Of a stretch of DNA of 64,000 nucleotides, positions 45,063 through 53,406 are shown in pieces. Source of the DNA: Rhodococcus sp. 4CII (GTDB lineage: Bacteria; Actinomycetota; Actinomycetes; Mycobacteriales; Mycobacteriaceae). The stretch covers positions 3,142,001 through 3,206,000 of the forward strand of contig NZ_JACCFE010000002.1 in assembly GCF_014256275.1 (NCBI RefSeq), read 5' to 3'. The position numbers and the translations under genes are program-made. The notes below the pieces were generated by a model, which worked only from the letters and a program-made list of their open reading frames with translations, was not told where the DNA came from and did no database searches. Every line of letters begins with the position of its first letter. The stretch's first letter is position 1.

Positions 45063-45362
45063 CTATGCGCAGTCGCGGCAGATCAGCTGTCCGCCCTCTT
45101 CGGACGCGAGGCGCGACCGATGATGGACCAAGAAGCAACTGCTGCAAGTGAATTCGTCGGCCCTCTTCGGAACGACGCGGACCGTGAGTTCCTCACCGGA
45201 CAGGTCGGCGCCGGGCAGTTCGAAGGACTCCGCCGTGTCGGTCTCCTCGACGTCGACGACGGACGACTGCGAGTCGTTCCTCCGTGTCTTCAATTCTTCG
45301 AGCGAGTCCGCGGCGAGTTCGTCGTCGACGGTAACCCGTGGTGCGTCGTAGTCGGTTGCCAT
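45063..45362 (-). CDS. DUF4193 family protein with CxxC zinc-ribbon
   Basis: 99 residues, the standard length. It begins MATDYDAPR and has an acidic N-terminal half (DSLEELKTRRNDSQSSVVDVEETDTAESFELPGADLSGEELTVRVVPK) and a C-terminal zinc-ribbon CSSCFLVHHRSRL..CRDC. Highly conserved in mycolata; role unknown, though the similarity to RNA-polymerase-binding RbpA-type small proteins has been noted (recalled). ATG at 45362 has GGGAGGA; seven extra in-frame codons upstream are not family sequence. First gene of a unit with the SRPBCC gene. Confidence 0.9.
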   Translation of the reverse strand: MATDYDAPRVTVDDELAADSLEELKTRRNDSQSSVVDVEETDTAESFELPGADLSGEELTVRVVPKRADEFTCSSCFLVHHRSRLASEEGGQLICRDCA

Positions 45363-45386
45363 GACTTCCTCCCTTTGGCTCATGTT

Positions 45387-45417
45387 CCCCGTGTAGTGAA
45401 AATCTCCACTTGCGGGG
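45387..45417. promoter_or_regulatory. two-part inverted repeat upstream of DUF4193 gene
   Basis: CCCCG and AGTG on the left are matched by CACT and CGGGG on the right around AAAATCTC. It lies 25 bases upstream of the DUF4193 start, in the divergent region with the proline-rich gene; it could be an operator or a leader hairpin. Confidence 0.4.
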
Positions 45418-45550
45418 CATGGTTGCTAGACAACGCATCGATCCCGCATTTTGTTCCCGAGTGACGGCGACTCGCCCGGTGATTGCGGGATGCCCGTTCC
45501 GGGTACGCCTCAATCACCCGATAATCACCCGATCGGAAGGTGGTCAGTTG

Positions 45551-45808
45551 ATGGCGAGTGCCCACGACGAGCCCGGCAATCCCTCGCCGAATCCGGAGCC
45601 TGTGCCGCCGGAGCCGGGTCCTCCACCTGTGCCGCCGACGCCGACGCCGCCCCACCCGTTTCCGCCCGAGCCCGGCCCCGAACCCGCACCTCCCGAGCCC
45701 GGACCTCAGCCGGGGCCGCCTGGACCGCCTCAGCCGCCCACGCCACCGATTCCCGACCCGACACCTCCGTTTCCGCCGCAAATGCGCAGTTCGAACCCTT
45801 CCCGGTAG
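45551..45808 (+). CDS. proline-rich small protein, PPxP repeats
   Basis: 85 residues; after MASAHDEPGNPSPNPEP nearly every third residue is proline, in PEP/PPTP/PGPEP repeats up to PPFPPQ. No signal peptide or membrane segment. ATG with GGAAGGTGG some eight bases upstream. Such a composition suggests an extended, disordered polyproline-II segment; GC-rich repeats make false reading frames common, so expression is not proven. The stop TAG is inside an IdeR-like iron box. Confidence 0.55.
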   Translation: MASAHDEPGNPSPNPEPVPPEPGPPPVPPTPTPPHPFPPEPGPEPAPPEPGPQPGPPGPPQPPTPPIPDPTPPFPPQMRSSNPSR

Positions 45809-45823
45809 GTTAGGCTCACCTAC
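45805..45823. promoter_or_regulatory. IdeR/DtxR-type iron box
   Basis: GTAGGTTAGGCTCACCTAC matches the DtxR/IdeR consensus TTAGGTTAGSCTAACCTAA at 16 of 19 positions, with a palindromic core TAGG..CCTA. It overlaps the stop codon of the proline-rich gene and no gene begins within the next 164 bases on the plus strand. Confidence 0.65.
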
Positions 45824-45987
45824 GGTACGTTGAAGCGAACGCACGACCGTCTCGAGTTCCTGACTGTGCGTGCCGGCTCGACCTGGCGGGGGTCAGACAC
45901 GAGACGGGCACGACCGCAGTCCCGAACGACCCGCAGAGGGGGCCCGGGACACACTCGACGCCTCCGGCAGACTCGCCTGACGCACAC

Positions 45988-48372
45988 TCACTTCGACTGG
46001 TCTTCGAGCCGGGTGAGCGCGACGAGGGTCCGGACCCCGTGAATCAGGGCGCGCTCGTCGAGATCGAACCCCGGCTGGTGCAGTTCCTGACGGGGTCCGG
46101 TTCCGTTCCACACCCCGAGCCGCGCCATCGCACCCGGAACCCGCTCGAGGTACCACGCGAAATCCTCGCCTCCGCTGGACTGCTGGGCCTCGTCCAGATG
46201 ATCGAATCCGACCACCGATTCGATCGCTTCCCGCAGGTCCGCGGTGCAGTCGGGATCGTTGACGACGGGCGGGACGCCCTGCAGATAGGACAGCTCGTAC
46301 CGCACGTCGTACGGGGCGAGCAGGTGGCAGATCGTCTCCGTGACCAGCGGTTCGAGCGAGGCCCACGTCTCGCGGGAGGCGCTGCGCAGCGTGCCGACCA
46401 GCTCGCCCGACTCGGGTACCGAATTCGCGACCTGCCCGGCGGCCACCTTGCCCCAGGTCAGGACGGTCGCGGTGCGGGCGTCGACGCGGCGGTCGAGGAC
46501 CGACGCGAGTCCCGTCACCAGGACCGCGGCGGCGTGGATAAGATCGCCGGTCAGGTGCGGTCGAGCGGTGTGTCCGCCCGCCGACCACAACCGCACCGTG
46601 ACGGAATCGTTGGACGACGTGATCGGCCCCGTCCGGGTCGAGAGCTTGCCGACCTCGAGGTGCGGGTCGCAGTGCAGCGCAAAGATTTTCGAGACCCCGT
46701 CGAGTGCGCCGGCGGCGATCGTGTCGACGGAGCCGCCCGGTGTGGTCTCCTCCGCGGGCTGGAAGATCAGTCGGACCGGGGACGGCGGCGGGTATTTCAC
46801 GAGCACGGATGCCGCCCCCATCAGCATCGTCGTGTGGGCGTCGTGGCCGCACGCATGCGACACGCTGGGGACCGTCGACTCGAACGGCAGGCCGGTCGTC
46901 TCGGCGACCGGCAGCGCGTCGAGGTCGGCACGTAGCGCGACACGATCGCCCGTCTCCGGCCCGAGGTCGCACCACAGACCGGTTCCGCCGGGTAACAGGA
47001 CAGGTTCGAGGCCGAGACCGACGAGGTGGTCCCGCACCACCTTCGTGGTGCGGCGTTCCTCGAACGACAGTTCCGGATGCGCGTGCAGGTCGCGGCGCCA
47101 CTCGATCAGCTTCTTCTCGTCGAGTTCCGTCGACTCCGTCCACGTCATGTCGGCGGTGCCGCCGCGGTCCCAGAGCCGGGCGCTCCAATACCGCCGGGTC
47201 CGCCCGGCGCCGGTCGACGTCGGGCCGGGCGCAATCGGCGCCCGCGGTGGCTCCACCTCGGGGAGGTGCTCGGTGCGGCCCGCCGTCTCCGCGAGCAGCA
47301 GATCGACCACGTCCGTGAGCCGACCGCGGCGCCCGAGCGCGTGACGTTGCCGGGCTGCGGAACTCCCGTGGGCCGTCGCGTCCGCGGTCAGCGCCACCAC
47401 ATTGTTCCAGTCGCCCGACTCCTCGAGTTGAGGACGCAGCGAGTTCACGAAGTCGTCCACGAGTTCCGACGCCGGCCGCGCCCGCGGAACCGTCATGTCG
47501 ACGAGGTCCGACTCCAGGCCCGACCGAGCGGCCCGCCACAGCGCCGCACGGGTCAGCGTCGGCACGACGTCAATCCCCTTCGTCCCGGCGTGCAGCCCCG
47601 CCACCTCGCGCTCCACGAGCGCGCGGAACAGCGCGGCGATGAGCACGACCGTGTCGAGTCGGGGACAGCTGTCGCACACCCGCAGTTCGAGAGTCGGCAG
47701 TTTCACCGACGGACGGACGTCGAAATAGGCCATGCCGGGATCGCTGATCACTCCGCTTGCGACGAGGGCGTCGATCAGGGCGTCGTACTCGGCGGCCGTG
47801 GCGACGGGCGCGGCCGGTCCCGTGCTCGGCCAGCGCAACCACAGCAGCGTCCTCGCGCTGGCGTAGCCGGTGTCCGTGCCGTCCGACCGGAACGGGGAAC
47901 TCGCGCTCAGCGCCAGCAGCACGGGCATGTACGGGGCCACCCGGTGGGCGACCTGCACGGCGTCGTCGCGATCGGGCAGGTCGACGTGAAACTGGGTGCC
48001 GCAGATCAGCTGTTCCCGGGCGAGCATCTGATAGTCCGCGAGCATGCGCCGGTAACGCCGCGACCCGGTCACGTGCATTTCGGCGGGCAGGGCCAACGGC
48101 ATCGAGCCCGCCGCCGCCACGCCGATGCCGATCCCCTCCGCCGCGGCGATGAGCAGCGCCCGGTGCTTGTCCAGGTCGCCGCGCAACTCGCCGAGGTCGG
48201 TGTACGCGCCACTGTTCACTTCGACGACGCACTGCTGCAGTTCGTCGACGTACGCGTCGTCGGGAAGTCGTGCCAGCAACTCCGGCGCGCGGGTGGTCAG
48301 GCGCCGGGTCTTCAGATCGATGAGGTGGAATTCCTCCTCGACACCCACTTTGCGTGGGCCGCTGGCGTGCAC
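45988..48372 (-). CDS. fusion: GCS2/YbdK-type carboxylate-amine ligase plus M20 amidohydrolase
   Basis: 794 residues in one uninterrupted frame. Residues 1-375: glutamate-cysteine ligase family 2 / YbdK fold (KVGVEEEFHLIDL at 8-20, ELQQCVVEVNSGAYTD, ICGTQFHVDLPDRDDA, LELRVCDSCPRLDTVV). Residues 376-408: proline/arginine linker. Residues 409-794: M20D amidohydrolase (RRDLHAHPELSFEE, metal motif HACGHDAH at 507-514, PAEETTPGG, ALHCDPH, SSGGEDFAWYL). An ATG at codon 409 exists without a good ribosome site, so the second half is probably not made separately. GTG start, 9 bases after a small gene. The one chain has a ligase fold that builds amide (gamma-glutamyl-type) bonds and a hydrolase that splits them. 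Confidence 0.85.
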   Translation of the reverse strand: MHASGPRKVGVEEEFHLIDLKTRRLTTRAPELLARLPDDAYVDELQQCVVEVNSGAYTDLGELRGDLDKHRALLIAAAEGIGIGVAAAGSMPLALPAEMHVTGSRRYRRMLADYQMLAREQLICGTQFHVDLPDRDDAVQVAHRVAPYMPVLLALSASSPFRSDGTDTGYASARTLLWLRWPSTGPAAPVATAAEYDALIDALVASGVISDPGMAYFDVRPSVKLPTLELRVCDSCPRLDTVVLIAALFRALVEREVAGLHAGTKGIDVVPTLTRAALWRAARSGLESDLVDMTVPRARPASELVDDFVNSLRPQLEESGDWNNVVALTADATAHGSSAARQRHALGRRGRLTDVVDLLLAETAGRTEHLPEVEPPRAPIAPGPTSTGAGRTRRYWSARLWDRGGTADMTWTESTELDEKKLIEWRRDLHAHPELSFEERRTTKVVRDHLVGLGLEPVLLPGGTGLWCDLGPETGDRVALRADLDALPVAETTGLPFESTVPSVSHACGHDAHTTMLMGAASVLVKYPPPSPVRLIFQPAEETTPGGSVDTIAAGALDGVSKIFALHCDPHLEVGKLSTRTGPITSSNDSVTVRLWSAGGHTARPHLTGDLIHAAAVLVTGLASVLDRRVDARTATVLTWGKVAAGQVANSVPESGELVGTLRSASRETWASLEPLVTETICHLLAPYDVRYELSYLQGVPPVVNDPDCTADLREAIESVVGFDHLDEAQQSSGGEDFAWYLERVPGAMARLGVWNGTGPRQELHQPGFDLDERALIHGVRTLVALTRLEDQSK

Positions 48373-48381
48373 GATGCGTCT

Positions 48382-48573
48382 CTATCGCTCCGTGGCACCC
48401 TCGGTGTCGTCGAAGAACGCCCAGGTGCCGTCCTCGTCGACCTCCATCCGCCAGCCGAGTTCGGAATTATCTGCGCGGACGTCGACGAACCACGCGTGCG
48501 CGTCGCCGGCGCTCGGAATCTCCTTCGTGTCGACGACGCTGCCCTGCGGATCGATCACTCGATATTTCGCCAT
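48382..48573 (-). CDS. 63-residue conserved-looking protein, function unknown
   Basis: Begins MAKYRVIDPQGSVVDTKEI, ends WAFFDDTEGATER; acidic, no cysteine. Mixed alpha/beta pattern with EDG TWAFFDD near the C-terminus. It lies between gamma-glutamyltransferase and the fusion gene, 45 and 9 bases away, and so belongs to the four-gene unit. ATG with a weak GGGG upstream. Confidence 0.7.
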   Translation of the reverse strand: MAKYRVIDPQGSVVDTKEIPSAGDAHAWFVDVRADNSELGWRMEVDEDGTWAFFDDTEGATER

Positions 48574-48618
48574 GGTCGTCGGGTTCCCCGCCCGCCGGGG
48601 TCTGAATCATCGAACCGG

Positions 48619-50586
48619 CTATCCCGTGCCGTCACCCATCACGGCGCCCTCCCGTCGCGGGTCCGCGCCGCCGACCCACCCCGAGTCCCGGCGCTGCAGC
48701 GCACTGAGCCCACTGGACTGCGGGGCGACCGACACCTGGTGTCCCATCGCCCGGAGTTGCGCGACCAGCGGGTCGCCGGCACCGTCGTCGACCGCATCGA
48801 TGTTCGGATGCTCACCGCCGACACCGGTGACCGGGGTGTTCGCTGCCCCGAAGTCGACCGCCGACACGGCCTGCTGCGGGTTCAGACCCCAATCCAGCAT
48901 TCCCACGAGCGTTTTCACGACGAACTGGATGATCACCGAACCGCCCGGGGAACCCGTCACGTACTGGACGTCTCCGCGCGAACCGTCGCTGCCGCGGTCG
49001 AAGACGAGCGTCGGCGCCATCGAACTCCGCGGACGCTTACCCGGTTCGACCCGGTTCGCGAGCGGTGCGCCGTCCGGTCCGACCGGCTGAGCCGAGAAGT
49101 CGGTGAGCTGATTGTTGAGCACGAAGCCGTCCGTCATGTGGAACGACCCGAACGCCGATTCCACCGTCGTCGTCATCGACGCCACGTTGCCGTACTTGTC
49201 GGCGATCGAGATGTGGCTGGTGCCGTGTTCCTTGTCCTGCGGTTGCACGCCCAGCGGAACGGGCCCGAAGTTGCCGGGTTGCGCGGTGCCCATGCTCTTG
49301 CCAGGGTCGATGAGGGCGGCCCGCTGCTTCAGGTAGTCCTCGTTCAGCAGCGTGTCGACGGAATTGCCGGGCATCGGAACGAAATCCGAGTCCGCAACGT
49401 ATTTGTCCCGGTCTGCGTACGCCAGGCGCTCCGCCTCCGAGATGAGATGGACTGCCTCCGCCGTCGGCTTTCCGCCGTTGTCGTCGAGGTTCGCCGGACC
49501 GTACTGCGACAGGTCGAAGTGCGACAGGATGCCCAGCGTCGCCGCGACCGCCGTGCCACCGGACGAGGGGTTCGGCATGCCGCAGATCTCGTGGTCCCGG
49601 TACGGCGTGCACAGCGGTGTCCGCTTCTTCGCCTGGTACGCGGCGAGGTCGTCGAGGGTCATCTGGCCGGGGGTGCGACCGCCCGTCGCCGTGGCCGTCG
49701 CATCGACGATGCCCTGGGCAATGGCACCGGTGTAGAAGGCGTCGGCGCCGCCCGCCGCGATCGCCCCGAGGGTCTTGGCCAGGGCGGGGTTCGTCAGCTT
49801 GGTCCCGGCCGGCTTCGGACTGCCGTCCGGATTGAGGAAGTACGCCTTCGACGCCTCGTCGACGGCCAGGTCGGGCGCGGACTCGGCGATCTGCCCGGCC
49901 ATCCGGGGGCTGATCTCCAGGCCCTGGTCGGCGATTGCGATGGCCGGGTCGAACAGGTCCCGCCACTGGTCCCGTCCGTGTTCGCGGTGTGCCATCTCGA
50001 GCATCCGCACCACGCCCGGAACTCCGATGGACCGTCCGCTCGCGCGGGCGTCGGGCCTGGGCTCGGTGCGGTCGGTGTCGCTGATCCAGCGCAGGTAGTT
50101 CTCCGTCGCCGCCATCGGCGCGACCTCGCGCCCGTCGTACGCCTCGACACTGTCCTGCCCGGCGTCGTAGTACAGCAGGAACGCCCCGCCGCCGATCCCG
50201 GAGGACTGCGGTTCGACGAGACCGAGCACCGTCTGGGCCACGATCAGCGCGTCCGCGGCCGTTCCCCCGTCCCGCAGCACCTCGCACGCGGCCTGCGTCG
50301 ACACCGGGTTGGCCGTCGACACCGCGTACGACGCCGTATCGACGGGCGTCATCCCGGAGCGGTACACCGTCGCGATCTCGGGGTTGGTCGCGAGATTCTG
50401 GGTGGCCGGCGCCGGACCCGGCGGCGGCGCCGCGGTGATCGGGGTGCCGTTGGGAACGTCCGCGCACGTGGCCGCGGGGTCGCTCTGCGGCTCCTCGTCC
50501 GACGCGCACGCGGCCAGCATGCCGACGCACAGGGCGGCGGCCAACGAGGCCCGAATTGCTGTTCCGATACCCGTCACAGGACCCAT
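48619..50586 (-). CDS. ggt: gamma-glutamyltransferase, lipoprotein
   Basis: Cleaves or transfers gamma-glutamyl groups (glutathione, gamma-glutamyl peptides) outside the membrane. 655 residues. Signal peptide with lipobox LAAC, then a linker; Ntn-hydrolase autoprocessing site at GTSHISIADKYGN (catalytic T456), with upstream oxyanion elements GIGGGAFLLYY and GMPNPSSGGTAVA, and downstream GKRPRSSMAPTLVF and GSPGGSVIIQ. Bacillus/E. coli GGT are 570-590, so the extra length is the N-terminal lipoprotein linker. ATG with AGGG upstream. Second of four minus-strand genes, 37 bases after the FUSC-like gene. Confidence 0.93.
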   Translation of the reverse strand: MGPVTGIGTAIRASLAAALCVGMLAACASDEEPQSDPAATCADVPNGTPITAAPPPGPAPATQNLATNPEIATVYRSGMTPVDTASYAVSTANPVSTQAACEVLRDGGTAADALIVAQTVLGLVEPQSSGIGGGAFLLYYDAGQDSVEAYDGREVAPMAATENYLRWISDTDRTEPRPDARASGRSIGVPGVVRMLEMAHREHGRDQWRDLFDPAIAIADQGLEISPRMAGQIAESAPDLAVDEASKAYFLNPDGSPKPAGTKLTNPALAKTLGAIAAGGADAFYTGAIAQGIVDATATATGGRTPGQMTLDDLAAYQAKKRTPLCTPYRDHEICGMPNPSSGGTAVAATLGILSHFDLSQYGPANLDDNGGKPTAEAVHLISEAERLAYADRDKYVADSDFVPMPGNSVDTLLNEDYLKQRAALIDPGKSMGTAQPGNFGPVPLGVQPQDKEHGTSHISIADKYGNVASMTTTVESAFGSFHMTDGFVLNNQLTDFSAQPVGPDGAPLANRVEPGKRPRSSMAPTLVFDRGSDGSRGDVQYVTGSPGGSVIIQFVVKTLVGMLDWGLNPQQAVSAVDFGAANTPVTGVGGEHPNIDAVDDGAGDPLVAQLRAMGHQVSVAPQSSGLSALQRRDSGWVGGADPRREGAVMGDGTG

Positions 50587-50623
50587 CGATGAACCCTAAC
50601 AGCGGGGATCCGGCGAATACCGG

Positions 50624-52243
50624 CTAAAGACGAGGTCCGAAGTGCCGGGTGAGGATTCGGTAGCCCAGTTCGTGAAGGTGGTGGTGCTCGGGCCAGCGGG
50701 TGCGGGTCCAGACCGGATCGGTGTGGGCGGCGATGATCGCGGCCGTCGTGGACGCGTGCAGATCGAACTCCAGATCGCGGCCGAGTTCGGCGACGGCAAC
50801 CGGGTCGCGGGCGTCGCCGATCCGCCCGATCGCGGTGGCGACCTGTTCGTCCGCGTCCCGCAGGATCCGGCGGTACGAACCCGGAAGCACTGCCCACAGC
50901 ACCGCAATCGCCACCGCCACGCCGAGCACGGTTTCGAGAAGCCGGTCCCGGGTGACGACCATGAGGTCGACGTGGGTCCCGAGGCCGCCGAGCACGAGAG
51001 CGAGCGGGGTGATGAACATCATCGCCAGCCCGTAGTTGCGGACGAGGAACGCCTCGATCCCCGCCATCAGAACCGCCACGACGAGCACCAGCGCGGCCGC
51101 CGACAGATCGAGCGACGCCAGCGCCGCGAAGAGAACCAGACCGAGCACCGTTCCGACGAACCGGTGCAGCCCGCGATACGTTCCGAGCACACGGTCCGGA
51201 CCCTGATGCAGGATCATCGCCGCGGTGATCACCGCCCAGTCGGGCCGTCCGACACCCAGCCCCAGCGCCAGGAGACCGGCCGCCGGGCACGCAACCAGCA
51301 GTCGCGCGACGATGGTCCAGGACCGCCCCCGCAGATGGGCCGCCCGCGCGAGCCGGTAGCGGATGGACGACCGCGCCAGCGGCACCTGCGGTCGGAGGTC
51401 GTCGACAGGCGAGGCGTGATCGGATTCGCGGCCGGTCACTGCGGCCGCGAAGCGCAGATGCGCCGACCGCAACGAGCGAGTCAGCGGGTGGTCACGGCCG
51501 ACGAGGGCGGCGTCGTGGAGGCACTGCCACGCGGCGTGCAGCGACCGCACCGCGTCCCGGCGGGCCGTCGGCGACCGCGTGCCGGAGAGCGCGGCGTCGA
51601 CGGCAGCGACCGCGGTCCCGACAGCGACACGCTCGGGGGTGCGCGGACGCACCACCGCACCCGCCATCGACACGATCAACGCCGACGCCGCCCCCACCGC
51701 CGACCAGGCCAGCACCTCCGTCACGGCGACACCGAGCGCGGGCAGCGCGGACGAGATCTCCACGGTGAGCAGGGGAAGGAAGGCACCCGGCGCCCCGAGT
51801 CGCAGTCCGTCGACGACGAAAGCACAGACCGCGACGACGACGGTCATCGCCAGGACCAGCGCCATCCACCACAGCGCGGAGCCGCCCGCCGCTGTCGCGT
51901 CGTGCACGAAAGCGCCGACCGCGGCGCCCACACCGGCCAGCAGCACCATCACCGCGGCCGCGATCGACACCACACGCCACCGCACCCGGTAGGCACGGCC
52001 CTCGCCGTAGACGACGGCGAACGCACCCAACGTCGCGGTCGCGGCGACCGCCGGATGTCCGAGCGCGACTCCGGCGAGCGCCGGCAACGCGACGGCCACC
52101 CCGGCACGCACCACACCCGGCCACCGGCGCCCCTGCCGGGGCACCCCGAGAAGCAACGATCGTGCCGGGGCCGGCGCAGGGATCGGCACACCGGGGTCCC
52201 GCGACCCGGTTCCTCGATCCTGCGCACCTACCGACACGAGCAC
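50624..52243 (-). CDS. FUSC/YccS-like membrane protein (aromatic acid exporter type)
   Basis: 539 residues: two groups of hydrophobic segments (about 45-195 and 310-445) around a helical soluble middle. The second group matches the FUSC pattern: ARLLVACPAAGLLALGLGVGRPDWAVITAAMIL, then HRFVGTVLGLVLFAALASLDL and AVLMAGIEAFLVRNYGLAMMFITPLALVL. Members are putative efflux pumps for organic acids. GTG start. First gene of the unit with gamma-glutamyltransferase and the ligase-amidohydrolase fusion. Confidence 0.85.
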   Translation of the reverse strand: MLVSVGAQDRGTGSRDPGVPIPAPAPARSLLLGVPRQGRRWPGVVRAGVAVALPALAGVALGHPAVAATATLGAFAVVYGEGRAYRVRWRVVSIAAAVMVLLAGVGAAVGAFVHDATAAGGSALWWMALVLAMTVVVAVCAFVVDGLRLGAPGAFLPLLTVEISSALPALGVAVTEVLAWSAVGAASALIVSMAGAVVRPRTPERVAVGTAVAAVDAALSGTRSPTARRDAVRSLHAAWQCLHDAALVGRDHPLTRSLRSAHLRFAAAVTGRESDHASPVDDLRPQVPLARSSIRYRLARAAHLRGRSWTIVARLLVACPAAGLLALGLGVGRPDWAVITAAMILHQGPDRVLGTYRGLHRFVGTVLGLVLFAALASLDLSAAALVLVVAVLMAGIEAFLVRNYGLAMMFITPLALVLGGLGTHVDLMVVTRDRLLETVLGVAVAIAVLWAVLPGSYRRILRDADEQVATAIGRIGDARDPVAVAELGRDLEFDLHASTTAAIIAAHTDPVWTRTRWPEHHHLHELGYRILTRHFGPRL

Positions 52244-52303
52244 ACAGAATACGAGGGGGCGGGTCCCTCCAGACAGGCGATGAGGTGCATCTCACGTCCT
52301 GCC

Positions 52304-52350
52304 CACGTGAGTGGCAACGAGTGCTCCGTGACGCTTTGCCACTCACCTGG
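52304..52350. repeat. palindromic repeat family C, copy 1
   Basis: 47 bases; arms GTGAGTGGCAA (52307-52317) and TTGCCACTCAC (52336-52346), outer ends CCAC and CTGG. It lies in the 99-base gap between the FUSC-like gene start and the PrmC-like gene end, and holds that gene's TGA. Confidence 0.85.
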
Positions 52351-53131
52351 GGTTGGTGCCGACGACGACGGTGGCGCCCATCTCGTCCGAACTCTCGACC
52401 CGGGTCGTCAACCCCGCATCCGCGAATGCCGCGGCGGTGCGCGGCGCCTGCCTCTCGCTGGTCTCGATGAGGAGATGCCCGCCGGGCGCGAGCCAACTCC
52501 GCGCCCCGGCGGTCACCCGGCGCTGGATGTCGAGGCCGTCCGTGCCGCCGTCGAGCGAGACCCGCGGTTCGTGGAGCCGCGCCTCCGGCGGCATCAACCG
52601 GATCGCCTCGGTGGGGACGTACGGCGCGTTGGCGACCAGGATGTCGACGCGTCCCGTCAACGAGGTCGGCAACGGCGCGTACAGATCGCCCTCGAAGACC
52701 CGGCCGGGGTCCGGAACGTTGCGCCGTGCGCACCGAACGGCGACGGGGTCGATGTCGACCGCATACAACTCCATCCGATCGAGGGCGTCGGCCAGCGCGG
52801 CCCCGACCGCCCCCGAACCGCAGCACAGGTCGACCACGACAGCGTTCGGCGGCGCGAGGGCGGCGGCCTGCTCGACGAGGAACGCGGTGCGGCGGCGGGG
52901 CACGAACACCCGCGGATCCACCTCGATCCGCAGCCCGCAGAACTCGGCCCAGCCGAGGACGTGCTCGAGGGGCACGCCGGCGACGCGACGGTCCAGCATC
53001 GAGGAAAGTTCGTCCGACGTCCGGGCGGCCGAGACGATCAACCGGGCCTCGTCCTCGGCGAACACACAACCGGCGGCGCGCAGCCTCGTGACGAGGACGA
53101 ATTCGAGGGACGGTGACAGAGACACTGACAT
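52343..53131 (-). CDS. PrmC/HemK-like N5-glutamine methyltransferase, substrate unknown
   Basis: 262 residues. SAM motif VVVDLCCGSGAVGAALADAL, acidic AVDIDPVAVRCARRN, and the active-site tetrapeptide, here NAPY (ANAPYVPTEAI), where PrmC/HemK has NPPY. N-terminal helices (SLEFVLVTRLRAAGCVFAEDEARLI) resemble the PrmC recognition domain but are shorter. This matches the subfamily of PrmC-related methyltransferases of unknown target (TIGR03704, recalled). ATG at 53131 preferred to a start 14 codons earlier. Stop TGA is in palindrome C1. Confidence 0.87.
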   Translation of the reverse strand: MSVSLSPSLEFVLVTRLRAAGCVFAEDEARLIVSAARTSDELSSMLDRRVAGVPLEHVLGWAEFCGLRIEVDPRVFVPRRRTAFLVEQAAALAPPNAVVVDLCCGSGAVGAALADALDRMELYAVDIDPVAVRCARRNVPDPGRVFEGDLYAPLPTSLTGRVDILVANAPYVPTEAIRLMPPEARLHEPRVSLDGGTDGLDIQRRVTAGARSWLAPGGHLLIETSERQAPRTAAAFADAGLTTRVESSDEMGATVVVGTNPR

Positions 53132-53406
53132 GGGAGAGCCTTTCGGAATGCCGATGGGCGCTCTCCCGGTCACCTTATGTCGGTAAGACCGCGCGGTCGC
53201 GGAGTGAGAGCACCCGACCTGGACGAACGGACACGGGTCTCACCTCCTCGATTGGGATCCTGCTCGGACTGGCCACACTACCGGCACCCACCGCCGCCGG
53301 GCAGCGGAATTACCGGGTCACCCCCGGTTGCTCGCCGCCGGGACCCGCGGCCGCGCGGACGATACGATCGTCGCCGTCACAGGCCTCGAAAGGAATCTCA
53401 CGCCCC

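Noticed and set aside
45830..46042. Short plus-strand frame just after the iron box, considered as its target gene
   Set aside because: TTG start without ribosome site, Arg/Thr-rich composition, and overlaps the end of the fusion gene in antisense.
47146..47148. ATG at codon 409 of the ligase-amidohydrolase gene as the start of a separate amidohydrolase gene
   Set aside because: No stop codon separates the halves and there is no purine-rich ribosome site before the ATG, so a fusion is the simpler reading.
47026..50592. 1,188-codon plus-strand frame across the ggt-ligase region
   Set aside because: Antisense to three well-supported genes and composed of Arg/His/Gly/Asp-rich low-complexity sequence.
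50642..53116. 824-codon plus-strand frame opposite the FUSC-like and PrmC-like genes
   Set aside because: Spans two genes and their gap in the opposite direction, has no motif, and its composition is typical of GC shadows.
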